In this document: one piece after another, positions 36,152-47,440 of the stretch
How positions within the stretch are numbered: the first letter of the stretch is position 1
Layout: every line of letters begins with the position of its first letter
Assembly (NCBI GenBank): GCA_963556495.2
Contig: OY747704.1
Location: 38,053,001 to 38,117,000, forward strand
Origin: Valencia hispanica
Lineage: Eukaryota > Chordata > Actinopteri > Cyprinodontiformes > Valenciidae
Length of the DNA stretch: 64,000 nucleotides
Direction of reading: 5' to 3'
Translations under genes and position numbers: made by a program
The notes under the pieces: generated by a model
What the model was told of the DNA's origin: nothing
The model's input: the letters and a program-made list of their open reading frames with translations, nothing else
The model's database searches: none

Positions 36152-38549
36152 CACTGGAGGTGAAGATTCATTTTTGTCTAGCTGATTTTTAGATTTGGTA
36201 GTTTCTGCATGGTCTCTGTCATTCTAGATTTGAACAATAGCTTTTATGTCTGCTGGTTCTTTCTATTTCACTGATTTGCAGCTCAAAACCTTTTGAGCAG
36301 AAACTCTAAAGTTGACCGTGTGTCGTAAAAGTCCAGACTTAATTGAAAATTAAGGTGTATATCTGAATTAGATTTGTCAGGGTAATGATTGTCTCATAGG
36401 AGTTTTTGTGTACTTAGACTTTGCCTTATTTGACCCGGTGCTCTGCACTGACGCCTATTAAAGGAAGCTTTGTGTGGAATCTATTTTGACCCCATCGATC
36501 CGAGCAGAGTCTACATGCGAGTTTGCTGGCACATTCCTTTCTGACCTGTAAGCGAGGTCATAGACTCATGAGGTTTCACGGCAGCACCGTTACCATATTT
36601 GTCAGAGAAGAAATGTAGGAATTTGTTCCTCAAACAAATTGTGTAGGAAGACAGAAAAGCAGAGAAAATGGGTGAGTGAGCATGTTCTGAAGGGCTCAGG
36701 ATGGTCTCGACTCAATTTGGAGCGATTTGCACACAGTCCAGCCTGGAATTCCTCCACTGTGTGCTGTTTATATGCATAATCACAGCTGTCAACTAGTGGC
36801 CTCCTGGCTCACTCTGAGCTGTGAGGGGTTTCTTGCGCTGGCACTAAATGAGGAAAAGATTAAAAGTTGTGGTTTGGAGAGTAAGAAAAGAGAGATGAAA
36901 AAGAGACTGCTGTGCAAACAGATCACCTGGATGTTGGACAATTTAAATAATGATAGCTAGAAGACAAAATGGATACTGGTCAGGCAATAATCTATTCTTT
37001 CAATGCAGGTACTGGATATAGACTTTTTTCTTTTCTTGCTGAATTTGAATCAGAAATGTCAGCCTTGAATTGGATTTATTGTACAGCTCTAATTTCTTGA
37101 CATTGGAGGTTGTTTCTATTTCTAAAGTCATATTTGTTTGCCCTTTTTGCAAGAGCTTTAAAAAACCTCACAATTTCATTTTTAATTCAACCTTTAATTT
37201 GAGTACATTTATTCAGTGAGGGAAAAAATGGCAAATAAAGAAATAGTAATATTTATTCAAGACAGATTGTGAAAAGTCCAAATAATAACTTTTTAAATAT
37301 ATAATTTACTGTTTTCTAGATGTAAGGCACTTATCAGTAATCCTTGACTTTATGTGTCCTGGGATATAAATGTGAGCCAATACATAGGTCTATTTTATTT
37401 TTGCCAGGGGCCACCAGGTTATAGGAGCATTTGAAGGCTTTTTACACATCTTCACCAAGTGGAGATGATAAATGCATCTGAAGCTGTTTTTGGACATGGA
37501 AATGAGAATTTATAAGGACAAATACCCTAACCTATTTATTACTTATTAGCAAAATTGCTGTAAATCATTTAAGTGTCATGAAACAAAGTTTGTGATCTGA
37601 GCTTTTACTTTATGATAGTAATAAAAATCCCACCAAAATTATTATTAGCAGGTACAGCAATTAACTTTTGGCTAAGCTGATTACTGTTAATGTTGTAGCT
37701 TAGAATTTGCAGCTACCTTAAATCAAATGGAGATGTTATTATTTCACCTTCTTTCGGTTAATAATACCCGAGAAGGCATCCGTGACCTTTGTTAACTCAG
37801 GCTGTCAGTAGGTGCAGCTAAAAACCCGTCCAACATCATCCTCACAGCGCAAGACAGGCTTTTATCTTCAGTTACAAACAGGTTTGTTTTTTTCTGCATT
37901 TGCTCTGGATGTAAAAGGCTTTCTCTACAAGTGTTTGGCATCTGGCTCAGTCCTGATAAATCTCGCTGACACAGATACACTGCCACAAACATTCCCACAT
38001 CCTGTTGCAATCCTCCTCTTGGCACCTCAGAAGAGCAGAACAAGAAGCATTTAGAGATTAACAACCCAACTTTTACTATAGCTTCCCATTGGGCTGACCC
38101 AAGCAAGCCCCCGTAAACATCAGTGGATCCCACTGGTTATCTGAGATCTCACTCCAATTAAAATGATGGATGAACAGACCTCCTTGCTGCCTTTTCATAT
38201 CTCTCTGTAGGGAGGTGGATTTATGTCTCTCTGCTCAGTTTGTGTTCCTAAATTGTCTTTTTTTACTTGACAGGGTTCCTACAGTCTGGAACTTGATTAT
38301 AGTATTCTCCAGGTCTAAATAAGTATGAAAAGGAAAATTAAAGTATTAAGAAATATTTGCATTTCCAGATGTTATTCTCTGTTCCATTGTTGTCATTTTT
38401 CCTTTTTACGGTCCTACCTCACTTGCTGCCGTTTCTCCATTTTTTCCTCAAATAATTTATTATATCCTTCATTTCTTTCCTCTTATGCTTCCATTTGCCA
38501 TCATTCCTTGTTTATTCTATACACACACACATATATATAATTATTATTC

Positions 38550-38830
38550 TGTCATTTCTTACTTCCACCTTCCTTCCTTGTGCCCTTCGTTTTTTACTTT
38601 TAACCTTCCTTGATTCCTTCTTCTCTCCCTTCTTTCGGTCCTTCCTTTTCTTTTATGCTTCTTTCCTCATATGATCCTTATTTTTCCTTCCTTTTTTTCT
38701 TCCTTGAGTCCTTCCTACCTGTCTTTCTTCCTTGTCATTCTGTCTTTCCTTCCTTTGTCCCTTCTTTATGTCCTGTACTGTACACCACGTCCTGTTTCCT
38801 TCTGCCCTCCCTCCCATCCTCATGCCCTTC
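38550..38830 (+). repeat. Imperfect pyrimidine-rich (CCTT)n tract
   Basis: A long T/C-rich stretch with repeated 'ccttcctt' and 'ttccttcc' units. The overlapping F/S/P-rich open frames come from the low-complexity bias and are not genes. Tracts of this kind can form triplex DNA. Confidence 0.8.
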
Positions 38831-38999
38831 CCCTTTTGTTTTTACTTTCATTGTTACCTATGTGAAAGAGGTTCTGTTTTTATGAGTTTGTCTGTCCGTT
38901 ACTTATCAATATAACTCAAAAAGTTGTTGGCGGATATTGATGAAATTGTTAGGAAATGTCTACAATGGGACCAGGAAAAAGGGATTAGAATTTGGGGGT

Positions 39000-39193
39000 G
39001 ATCGGGGCGTCGTGTATAGAGCAGGCTCCCCATATGCAGAGCCTACAGCCCTTGACGCGGCTGTCCCGAGGTTTGATTCCCGACCTCGGAACCTATGCTG
39101 CATGTCTTCCCCCTTCTCTCTCCCATTTCCTGTCAGAACACTGTCAAATAAAGGCCACTAGTGCCAACAAAATCTTTTTTTTTTTATTATTAA
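39000..39193 (+). mobile_element. tRNA-derived SINE with perfect 13-bp target duplication
   Basis: The tRNA-like head has an A-box region near 'gtatagagcagg' and a B-box-like 'aggtttgattccc', then a short body ending 'gccactagtgcc' and a T-rich tail. AGAATTTGGGGGT is repeated exactly at 38987-38999 and 39194-39206. The second family member is at 12163-12336. Confidence 0.8.
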
Positions 39194-40130
39194 AGAATTT
39201 GGGGGTCATCCGAAAACCGCTTTTACTGGAAAAGGGATTTTCGTGAATAACCACTGAACTAACTAGGGTTAGGGTGTGAATCCAGCTGCTAAAGATGTTT
39301 TCATGGTCAAGGAATCAAAAAAAGTTAGAATTAGATCACAACATTGGGGAGGGTCACTCTCCGAGTGCTTTTCTAGTTCCTTTCTGTGGTCCTTGCTGCC
39401 TACTTTTCCTTTCCTTTCTTCCAGTGGTTTTTTGAGGCTTTCATTATGCCCACTGCAGAAATATGAATACATACATAGTGAATTGAGTCTTTGATGTTTT
39501 ACAAAGACTGTGAAGGTCAGACAACTGGAAAGTTAAGACTGATAAACTTTTGGATATTTACATAGAAAATGTGTAGTAACCTTGCCCCCCCCCAAATTCC
39601 CCATATTCAGTCCCAATCACAGTGGATTATGTTGATTTTGCTGAGGCAGGCTGAGTGGGTTTTAACTGAAAACAACATGTCCATGGAGGCGTGCTCACTC
39701 CTGCACTGTTTTTGAACCTAAAAAGCACAACTCTTCAGAGTAGTAGGGTGGTCTTTCCGTGTCTTTTTTTTTTCCATCCTTCCTGGCTTGCCTTTTTGTA
39801 ATTTTCCTCCCCCCGGTACATGCCTTTGGAATCCCTCTTGATCCGCTTAATGAGGGGCATATCGCTGGGTCAGCCAAGCGTGGCGAAAAGAGACTAGAAG
39901 AAGGGTAACCAAGGAAATAGCGGGTGAGAGCAAGGCAGCGAATGATCTGCAGTTGTGGTCTTTCACGGCTGAGTTCTGATGGTAGATGTGAGGGGAGGGA
40001 AACAGGAGGCCAGAGCAGAGAACGTTTTTACTTTCAGGGTATTAGCAGTGAACTGGAGCTGGATTCAGCAGGTAGAGGGAGGGGGGGGGGGGGGAATAAA
40101 AGAGGAGAAATCATCTTGTTCTTTCATGTC

Positions 40131-40209
40131 TGGGCTGTGAGGGTTCCTGGCGTGCTGATTTGTGGCTTATGATAAAATCACATTGCCAGGGATTACCACA
40201 CAGTCCTGA
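40131..40209 (+). ncRNA. mir23b: mir-23b precursor hairpin
   Basis: The 3p arm at 40177-40199 contains ATCACATTGCCAGGGATTAC, the mature miR-23b sequence; the '-TTAC' ending separates it from miR-23a, which continues '-TTTCC'. The 5p arm at about 40141-40161 reads GGGTTCCTGGCGTGCTGATT and pairs with it across a loop of about 15 bases. miR-23b represses targets carrying its seed (TCACATT complement) and in vertebrates is co-transcribed with miR-27b and miR-24. A run of 14 G residues lies about 36 bases upstream. The precursor ends are approximate. Confidence 0.97.
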
Positions 40210-40421
40210 CCCCACCGGCTGCTCTGGCAACCAGATCTCCTCAGCACAAACATCATTACGCTCTCACACACTGAAGAAACCAAAACTCTAGAAGGCCTGA
40301 TTATTTGAGGGTTTGCATGATTGTTTGAGGAGACGATGATTTGAAATGACGATAAGGGCAACTCATCAGCTCGATGGTGTGACCACACGTCGGTCACCTT
40401 GGCCAGTTTCTGAATCCTCTC

Positions 40422-40511
40422 TCCAGCCAGATACAGAGCTTAGCTGATTGGTGAACAGTGATTGATTTCCTCTTTGTTCACAGTGGCTAAGTTCTGCACC
40501 TGAAGAGAGCT
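40422..40511 (+). ncRNA. mir27b: mir-27b precursor hairpin
   Basis: The 3p arm at 40477-40497 starts TTCACAGTGGCTAAGTTCTG, and the 5p arm at 40435-40457 starts AGAGCTTAGCTGATTGGTGA. They pair across a loop of about 19 bases. The hairpin begins about 210 bases after mir-23b, similar to the mammalian spacing, so both probably come from one primary transcript. Known vertebrate roles (angiogenesis, lipid and adipocyte regulation) come from the literature on the family and not from this sequence. Confidence 0.97.
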
Positions 40512-43500
40512 AGACCCAGACAGGGAGACAACGGAAAGAAAGAGAAGAAATTGTGTGTGTAGAGACAGTGGAACCGTATTTTTCCAATTCTTCATCAAAG
40601 TCCCTAACTGTCTTTATCCTCTGCTTCTTTGCTGCTTCTTGGTCATTTCTCATCTCTTTCTTTCAATCTCTAATTCCGGTCATAGTGTTCCATAGCCTGC
40701 ATCTAAAACCTCCACACACCCACACATATCTCCGCCTCCACTTTGCTCCATACATCCAGGACGATTTTGCACATAATGCCCCTATCAAACGGTGTAGTCC
40801 TGGCGAAGGTGGAAAACCAAGCACCTTAGTGAGTCTACTTGCTGTGTACTAATGGGGCCTAGTGAGACCCCGACTCTGCTCACCAAGGCTGACATAGATT
40901 TAATCAAATACACAGCAGCAACCACAATCTGACTTGTCATCACTGTCCTTATTCTACCATTTTAAACAAGTATTAGGTACACAAATTTGAAATGATAGTG
41001 GGTTTTATCTAATTCACACAGTCAAAATTATGCTTACAGGATCAAATATATACATACACTCCCACCAGGCTCTGGTAGTCGTTCCTTGACCGAGATGCTA
41101 GAAAGTAGCATCTTGACTGCACACCTTCTGTTGCCATTTCTGATTAACCTCTGGGTGGGTATTTGAATATTGTTCTTATCAGAAAAGGTTAAGTTCATTT
41201 AAATTGACTGGCTTCCTGGAGTTGACTTTTTAGGCATATTTTCCATAAGAGACTCAGGTACCACCAAGGGTCAAGTTTATTGTTAACCAGACAATACTAA
41301 AAAGGCAGTGTTACTTTTCTCAGCGATGAGTTTTCTCTTCACTGAAATTTGCAGCTGCCCACGTGGACAACTATGATGTAAGAGAACAATGATCCATGAC
41401 ACACAAACTGGTTTTGGAATTTAAGAAGCATGCTCACGCAAAACTTTAAGCCTGGCCATTAAATAACATCAAAAGGTGCGACTGTGCCAGGTAATTAACC
41501 AAATATATGAAACTCTTAAAACTTCTGATTGTAAGATGTCAAATATCCAACAAGAACTATGCTAGGACCTTCATGATAACTACAAAAGTGTACTTTTTTT
41601 TGCAACTTGCTAAGGGACATTTATTCAAATATTAACAGGGCTTTAAGTATGTATATCCGCCTGTCTGTAAATATTTTTGCTATGGATTTTCCCCCTATTG
41701 GTATAATTTTGACCCAGTTTATTAGAAAAAAAATCCACACCAAATTCAAACTTGTACACAATTTATTTTTGCTTTATGGTACATTTTTGCACAATCCTTC
41801 CACTCTCAAAAATATAGGTCCATATAAATATTTAAAAGGCCAAAATACATTAATTTATTCAGTAATGAGTGTATGTCAACTCTAAATGTTAAGTTTGTTT
41901 TCTATTAGGTGAAGGAAACACTGACCTCTTTGAGAAATGCATTTTCCCCCAAATTTGGATGTTTGTACTCATGGCGAGCGCAGACATAAGGATTTGGTAA
42001 AGGAAAACAAGGGAATACACTAAATCTGAGCAAAAATGTTTAGAATGTGCCCTTCAATATCTCTGAGGCCTCTTAATTCACAGTTGCATTACACAAACTG
42101 AAGTCTGAACTACAACTGTCTGAATTTACTTAGGAAACTCTGTGTGAAACCCTTTCTTGGCTTGTTGCAGTTCATTTTTTACTGTCTTGTAACTCAACAA
42201 TGACAGCAGGGGTTCTTCACAACAAGATTTAAGGTTTGCGTCTTTAATATTTGCCAAGTTAACCTGCTCACATCCCCACAGCAAAACAGTTCCTCTGACT
42301 TTGCAATCAAACTGGGAAACCGGTGCAAACAAAAACAGACTGACAAAGATTAAATAAAGTCACCTTAAAATAAAAATATATTTTTGGTGCTTAAATAACC
42401 TCAAGGTTTAGACTTAAAATGACTTTGGTGGTGAAAAGTGCTGCCTAGGCATCCCTGGCTGATATGTATTGATTTCTGATCTAATCTCAGCCTGAGGCAG
42501 CCCAGATACAGAAAGCGAGAAAAGAAGGCAAGTTCTTACACATTTCCACTCAGAGAGGGAAAACAAGGGCAAGGCGTCAGAGATGAATCTCCTGATAACA
42601 ATTTCAAGCTTCTTCAGTGGGTTACATGTCATTCTAACTTTATTGGACCTATTAGGTGTTTTTATACAGTAGATTTTATCTGGGTTACGTAAGCGTCTTT
42701 TGTTTAGTCTCGGAAGTTGAGACCCTGTAAAACACCCACAGGAGTTTTTGAGTTGGTCATGCCATATGCTTTGTTGGAAGCATCACAGATCATACTGAGA
42801 GAAGACTCCTAAATTAGCCGAGAAAAGATAAAAACATAAAGTTTGCTCTGCAAGATGATGTATGTTCCTTTCGGAAACATATTGATCAGTAACTTCACAT
42901 ATTCAGGATAAAAAGAGGATCAGCATGGAAGAGTCACACAACTAGCTGCAGTATTTGCATGTTATGACTAATCTAAAAAAAAGAAAGCGCCTTCCAGCTA
43001 AGTGTGCTTATCCAGTGACAGTCAAGCTGCCAATATCTGCAGCTGGAATGTGTGCTAAAGAGTGTAAAACACCAACTTAAATGCATTAACTTCAGCTGTA
43101 ACGTGTGTGTATGTGCTGTCTGCGAAGAACCTGATGTGTAACAGGCTAATTCTGATGCAGTTCTGTATCACTCTGCTCCTTGATCTAAGCCGTAACAGAT
43201 GGCTGAAAATGAATTTCAAACAGGTCAGTTTTGGTTCTTTTTTTACATCTTCTGCTAGAATATATATGGAGCGAGGAGGTATTATAGCGCACTACATCCG
43301 CGGCGACAAAATGACTAAAAGAGGACAGATGTGTGAATTAAAAATGAGGGCCATGTGGATCTTGCCATTTTTAGACCTATATTTAGGGCCTGTTAAAAGA
43401 GTAATGACCATCAAAGGCCTGTAAAAAAAAAAAAAAAGAGGAATTGCCATCAGAGCCTGTATCTAAAGGGTGATTTATTACTCTCTAATGGGAAGGGAAA

Positions 43501-43750
43501 TGGTTCTCTGCACATCAAAGGATCAAGCAATGTCGTATAAAGCTTCTGAAAATAAACTGATTTGCCCCACAAAAAGCCCACATCTTCTCCTCATATGTGT
43601 TTAAACTGATTGTCTCTTTTATGTCAAGTGCATTTCAAAAAGTAATAGATTGCATTTCAAAGAGCGCATTGGAAAATTCTTTAGTCTGAAATGAGGCGGT
43701 ATATGGGCATCAGAGAAGGTGATGAGATGTGGCCCTTTTGGATTTTACAG
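40512..43750 (+). other. Expanded spacer between mir-27b and mir-24-1
   Basis: About 3.2 kb of unassigned DNA. No coding exon or recognisable transposon was found in 40512-43180. A stretch at 43181-43560 looks unusually non-repetitive and could be conserved non-coding DNA. Open frames such as 41607-41885 show no family resemblance and are not called. Confidence 0.5.
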
Positions 43751-43751
43751 G

Positions 43752-44215
43752 GCCTCGCACAGGTATTCATATCACATTACAACTACAAGCCTCTGTGTCT
43801 TTTATTTGGATTTTGAATGACAGATTAAAACAAAGTAGAGAAAAATTGTAAAGTAGAAGGATAACACATTTTTGTACAGCCCCTTTATTCTGATACCACT
43901 GAATAAAACGCAATGCATCCAGTTGACTTCAGAAATCACCTGATTTGTAATAGAGTCCAGCTGTGTAATTTAATGTCAGCATAAATCCAGCTGTTCTGTG
44001 TAGTCCTTAGAGGTTAATTAGAGAAGAAACAGTATCATGAAGAACAAGGAACATGGCAGACAGATCAGGTAAAGGGCAATCCTGGAAGAAAACCTTGGTT
44101 CGAAGGTTTACCTCCTAGGACAGAACCCTTTTTCAGAAAACAATTGTGTCATTAAGTGACATGGAGGAACTGCCTCTGAGCTGCTTCTGGGTATCTATAA
44201 ACCTCAAGTGGAAGA
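43752..44215 (+). mobile_element. Tc1 family A fragment between mir-27b and mir-24-1
   Basis: The left end ('gggcctcgcacaggtattc') is a decayed form of the family terminus. It is followed by 'gtccagctgtgtaatttaat', 'ccagctgttctgtgtagtcc' and 'cagtatcatgaagaacaagg', the start of the transposase region on the + strand. The catalytic part and the right terminus are gone. It explains only part of the widened spacing in the microRNA cluster. Confidence 0.65.
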
Positions 44216-44559
44216 TGACGCTATCCTACAAAGCTGTGAGCCCTTAAAAATGACGCTGTGTAGGACAACAGGAGTTGTGGTGCGGCTTTGACATCAGCGG
44301 ATAGCATTAAGTCTGCGTCGGACATCTCTCCATGCCATTTAGTTCATTTCAATAATGGCGAATCTACTCCGTTTCGCAATGTTGTTGGAGCAACGCTTTT
44401 AAATCCTTTTGCTGTCTGGTTGCACAAACCATTATCATCACTACCTCAAATAGAGCTGGCTTGCCCTTATTCAAGTCAGCTGATGGAGAGCTACGACTAC
44501 CTCGCTTGGAAAGTGGATCTGATCACATCGAACTTTGGAAAAGAAAGAAATTTGGACTG

Positions 44560-44632
44560 GGATTCCTGTGCCTACTGAGCTGATAATCAGTCCTATAGAA
44601 CCACTGGCTCAGTTCAGCAGGAACAGGAGTCC
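44560..44632 (+). ncRNA. mir24-1: mir-24-1 precursor hairpin
   Basis: The 3p arm at 44605-44626 begins TGGCTCAGTTCAGCAGGAAC, the mature miR-24. The 5p arm at 44568-44591 begins GTGCCTACTGAGCTGATAAT and pairs with it. It lies on the same strand as mir-23b and mir-27b but 4.05 kb beyond mir-27b. The complementary strand would give the region annotated as miR-3074 in mammals; transcription of that strand here is unknown. A 96-codon open frame on + ends inside the 5p arm and is regarded as chance. Confidence 0.96.
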
Positions 44633-44744
44633 AGTCCACTGACAACAGGATCAAAAACTGGTCCCAACAGGCACATCACAATCAAACAACTGCTGTTTTA
44701 TTTTATTTAACTATTAACGCTTTCATTTGAACCAATTATCAGGA

Positions 44745-44773
44745 AATAAACTAATAAAGTTTTGTTTAATAAA
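44745..44773 (+). promoter_or_regulatory. Cluster of three AATAAA polyadenylation signals
   Basis: AATAAA occurs at 44745, 44753 and 44768, starting 119 bases after the miR-24 mature sequence. The cluster is on the strand that carries the microRNAs and AOPEP. It is a plausible end for the primary microRNA transcript or for the longest AOPEP transcript. In AT-rich DNA such signals also occur by chance. Confidence 0.4.
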
Positions 44774-44779
44774 GACTTG

Positions 44780-45340
44780 TTTTTGAAAGAGAACCCACTG
44801 ATCTGTAACTCATTAGAAACACTGGGCCAGGGGTACTCTATGAAAAATTAATGGCAGAAATGGTTTGCCAATGGCTTTGTCAAGAAATAGAACAGTGAAA
44901 CGTAAGTAGTACTTTCAATAGCAAAGAAACAAACATTTTCATCGATAAAGGCAGCATTACCTCATATCTATTACAGACAGAACCAAACACAGACTCACTG
45001 GGCCAGGGGTACGTTCTATGGGAAAAAAAAACAAAAACCACAAGGTGGATGGCTGTAACAGCTTCGTTAGTGATTACACCCAGGAAGGACACACAGCTGA
45101 ACACAGAAAAGCTCATACAATGTTATTAGCGCTAATAACTGCCCTTAAGGCATACATGTTAAAACACTGTCAGTGATAACTATTTAGAGAAAAAAGGCTA
45201 AACTTCTAAACTATAGTTTGATGCACTGAGCCCCAGATTATTATGGACCCTAGATTATTTACTGATCTGCTTCACTTCAGGTTGGATATTTGAAACTATG
45301 ACCCAATGTTACATGATATTCCAACTTGTCTTTTTTTTCT
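44780..45340. other. Short intergenic stretch with a repeated 16-mer
   Basis: 'cactgggccaggggta' occurs at about 44820 and again at about 44997, with different flanking sequence. No gene or known transposon end was identified. Confidence 0.4.
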
Positions 45341-46117
45341 GTTTGCAGAGTGTGGAGAGAGACAACAGGAGTTAGGCCTAGATGAAGAACATGAAGAACA
45401 TTTCTAGGATTAAAGGACTGATTTTGCAACACGACCTAGAAAAACTCATCCATGCGTTTATCTTTAGTCGGATTGATTACTGCAACAGCATCTTGACAGG
45501 TCTGCCTAAAAAGTCAATCAGACAGCTGCAGCTGATCCAGAACGCTGCCGCTCGCGTCCTCACTAGAACCAGGAAAGTAGAGCACATCACCCCCGTTCTA
45601 AAGTCCTTACACTGGCTCCCTGTAGCTCAGAGAATAGACTTTAAAATACTTTTACTAGTTTATAAATCATTACATGGCTTAGCACCAAAATATGTTGAAG
45701 ACCTGTTGTCACGGTACCAACCACCAAGACCACTCAGGTCCTCCAACTCTAGCCTACTAAACATCCCTAGACTCAGAACTAAACATGGAGAAGCAGCTTT
45801 CAGTTTCTATGCTCCCCTTATCTGGGACAGACTTCCTGACGAGTGTAGAGCTGCTGAAACTCTGAACTGCTTTAAATCGAGACTAAAAACCCATCTGTTT
45901 AGAATTGCCTTTGAGTAAATGCTTGATGTTATATGTATGAAATGTGTTCATGCTCTCTTGCTTTTTTTAAATTTTTCTCTTGCTTTATTGTGCATCATGT
46001 GTAATGTGTGTTTCTTTTATGTGTTTCTTTTAAATCACCAAATCATGTAAAGCACCTTGAATTGCCCTGCTGTTGAAAGTGTGCTATACAAATAAAATTG
46101 CCTTGCCTTGCCTTGCT
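45341..46117 (+). mobile_element. L2-type LINE 3' end with intact C-terminal frame
   Basis: A 178-codon frame (45382-45918, stop TAA) encodes the C-terminal part of an L2/Maui-like reverse transcriptase polyprotein: FSRIDYCNSILTGLP, LQLIQNAAARVL, LHWLPVAQRIDFKILLLVYK. The 3'UTR ends 'aaataaaattgccttgcctt', a short TTGCC repeat that is the usual L2-like terminus. The upstream catalytic part is absent (5' truncation). The clean frame implies a fairly young copy. The homologous fragment at 1142-1760 is much older. Confidence 0.85.
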
Positions 46118-46734
46118 TAGAGGATGTACAAGGATGCAGCATTCGCCCCGCCCCTTCTTTCTCTGGGATTCTTCAGAAACACCAGAAGGCTGCCTTTGTG
46201 CTCTACAGCCAACTGGAAAGCTCCAGCGTATTCGATTACAATGAGAGTACACAAGCTGCTCAGAGCGGAAAACAGCGTTGTTGGGCAAAATAAAATAAAA
46301 TACATCATTCTCCATTTTTTCGAATGTTGGAGGAAAAATAGGCATTTCACAGATAAATGCTCAGATAAATGTTTAACACTGAGCTTGGGTTGATGCAGTT
46401 GCCTTAGTTGTATTTAGGGATGAGTTCACTTCTGTTTAGTCTAAAATCATGATCTGGTTCTCTGGAGTTTAGACTGGAAATTCTTTCAGGGAAGGTAAAT
46501 TTTACAAACGTTATTTCCCACTTCACTCTCGTCTGCAATAAGGCTGAAACCAGTTAGCTCAGGGCTTTTTTTCTGTGTTGGTTTCATGAACATTAGACAT
46601 ATAAAAATATATTTTTAATATAGTAAAATAAACATTTTGCACAAAATAAATGAGTTGCTTCTTGTGTTTTCTGTTTATTCTACCACTAAAACCTAAACAT
46701 CTTCATTGCAATTCTTTTTATATCAAAGGGTTGT

Positions 46735-47050
46735 ATTTATTCAGTTTATTTATATAGAGCCGATTCACAACAGATGCATCTCAAGGCACTTTACAAGAAG
46801 GTCATTTCAATATAAATATTCCTATCAGTTTAAAGTTTTAGTTAGTTTTCTATTTAGGGAATCCCAGCAGATTGTATTGAGTCATTGACTGGCAGTTGCG
46901 CCCCGTTGATGCAGACTCCAACCACAGCATTCCCTCATACTGAGCAAGCATGTTGCAACAGTGGAGAGGAAAACAATTCCCCTTTAACAGGAAGAAACCT
47001 CCAGCAGAACCAGGCTCAGTACGAGTGGCCATCTGCCACGGCCGTCTGGG
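46735..47050 (+). repeat. Dispersed teleost repeat ('tttatttatatagagcc')
   Basis: It starts 'cagtttatttatatagagcc', then 'catctcaaggcactttacaa', and later 'aggaagaaacctccagcag' and 'accaggctcagtacgag'. I recall this as a common interspersed retroelement-derived repeat in fish. No frame survives and I cannot assign it to a named family. Confidence 0.55.
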
Positions 47051-47363
47051 GGTTCAAGAAAAGAAGCAGAAAGAACAGAAGAACTGATGTAAGAGTACTT
47101 TCTATATTAATGAGACCAGTCCTAGGTAAAAGCAACGTAAAACCAAAATACACCAAACAATTCCTACATAAAAACTGGAGTTTAAAGAAATGTAGCCAAG
47201 CGGGTTCAACAAATCTCGGTTATATTTGGTTTAGCTAAACCTAACAGATTTGATGATCCTATGAAGCAGGCAATTCACTCAACTCGTGTTTTTGCTGCTG
47301 GAAATAGATATTCATATTAGCAAAGTATAACAAACCTTACATTCATCAATTATCTGTTCCCGT

Positions 47364-47440
47364 CCATCCAATGCTGGTGTCTATCTCCAGCAGCACGAGA
47401 GGCAGGGTACACCCTGGACAGGTCGCCAGTCACAAACCTT
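47364..47440 (-). mobile_element. LINE/SINE 3' tail fragment
   Basis: 'ggtgtctatctccagcagca', then 'cagggtacaccctggacagg', then 'tcgccagtc' is the reverse complement of a common fish retroposon tail, related to those at 15868 and 35308. Confidence 0.45.

Larger units (their letters stand above)
36160..40070 (+). other. AOPEP 3' region up to the microRNA cluster
   Basis: AT-rich non-coding DNA. It includes a pyrimidine-rich, CCTT-like stretch (38550-38830) and a SINE (39000-39193). No conserved frame, RNA or transposon was recognised in 36200-38540. It is likely the 3'UTR or 3'UTR intron of AOPEP, but no acceptor can be chosen with confidence. Confidence 0.5.

Noticed and set aside
44288..44578. 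96-codon open frame ending inside the miR-24 5p arm
   Set aside because: No family resemblance. The overlap with a conserved microRNA arm explains its last bases, and no splice or start evidence supports it.
45382..45918. Host gene of 178 codons
   Set aside because: It is the C-terminal part of an L2-like LINE, with the matching 3' terminus and a homologous fragment at 1142-1760.
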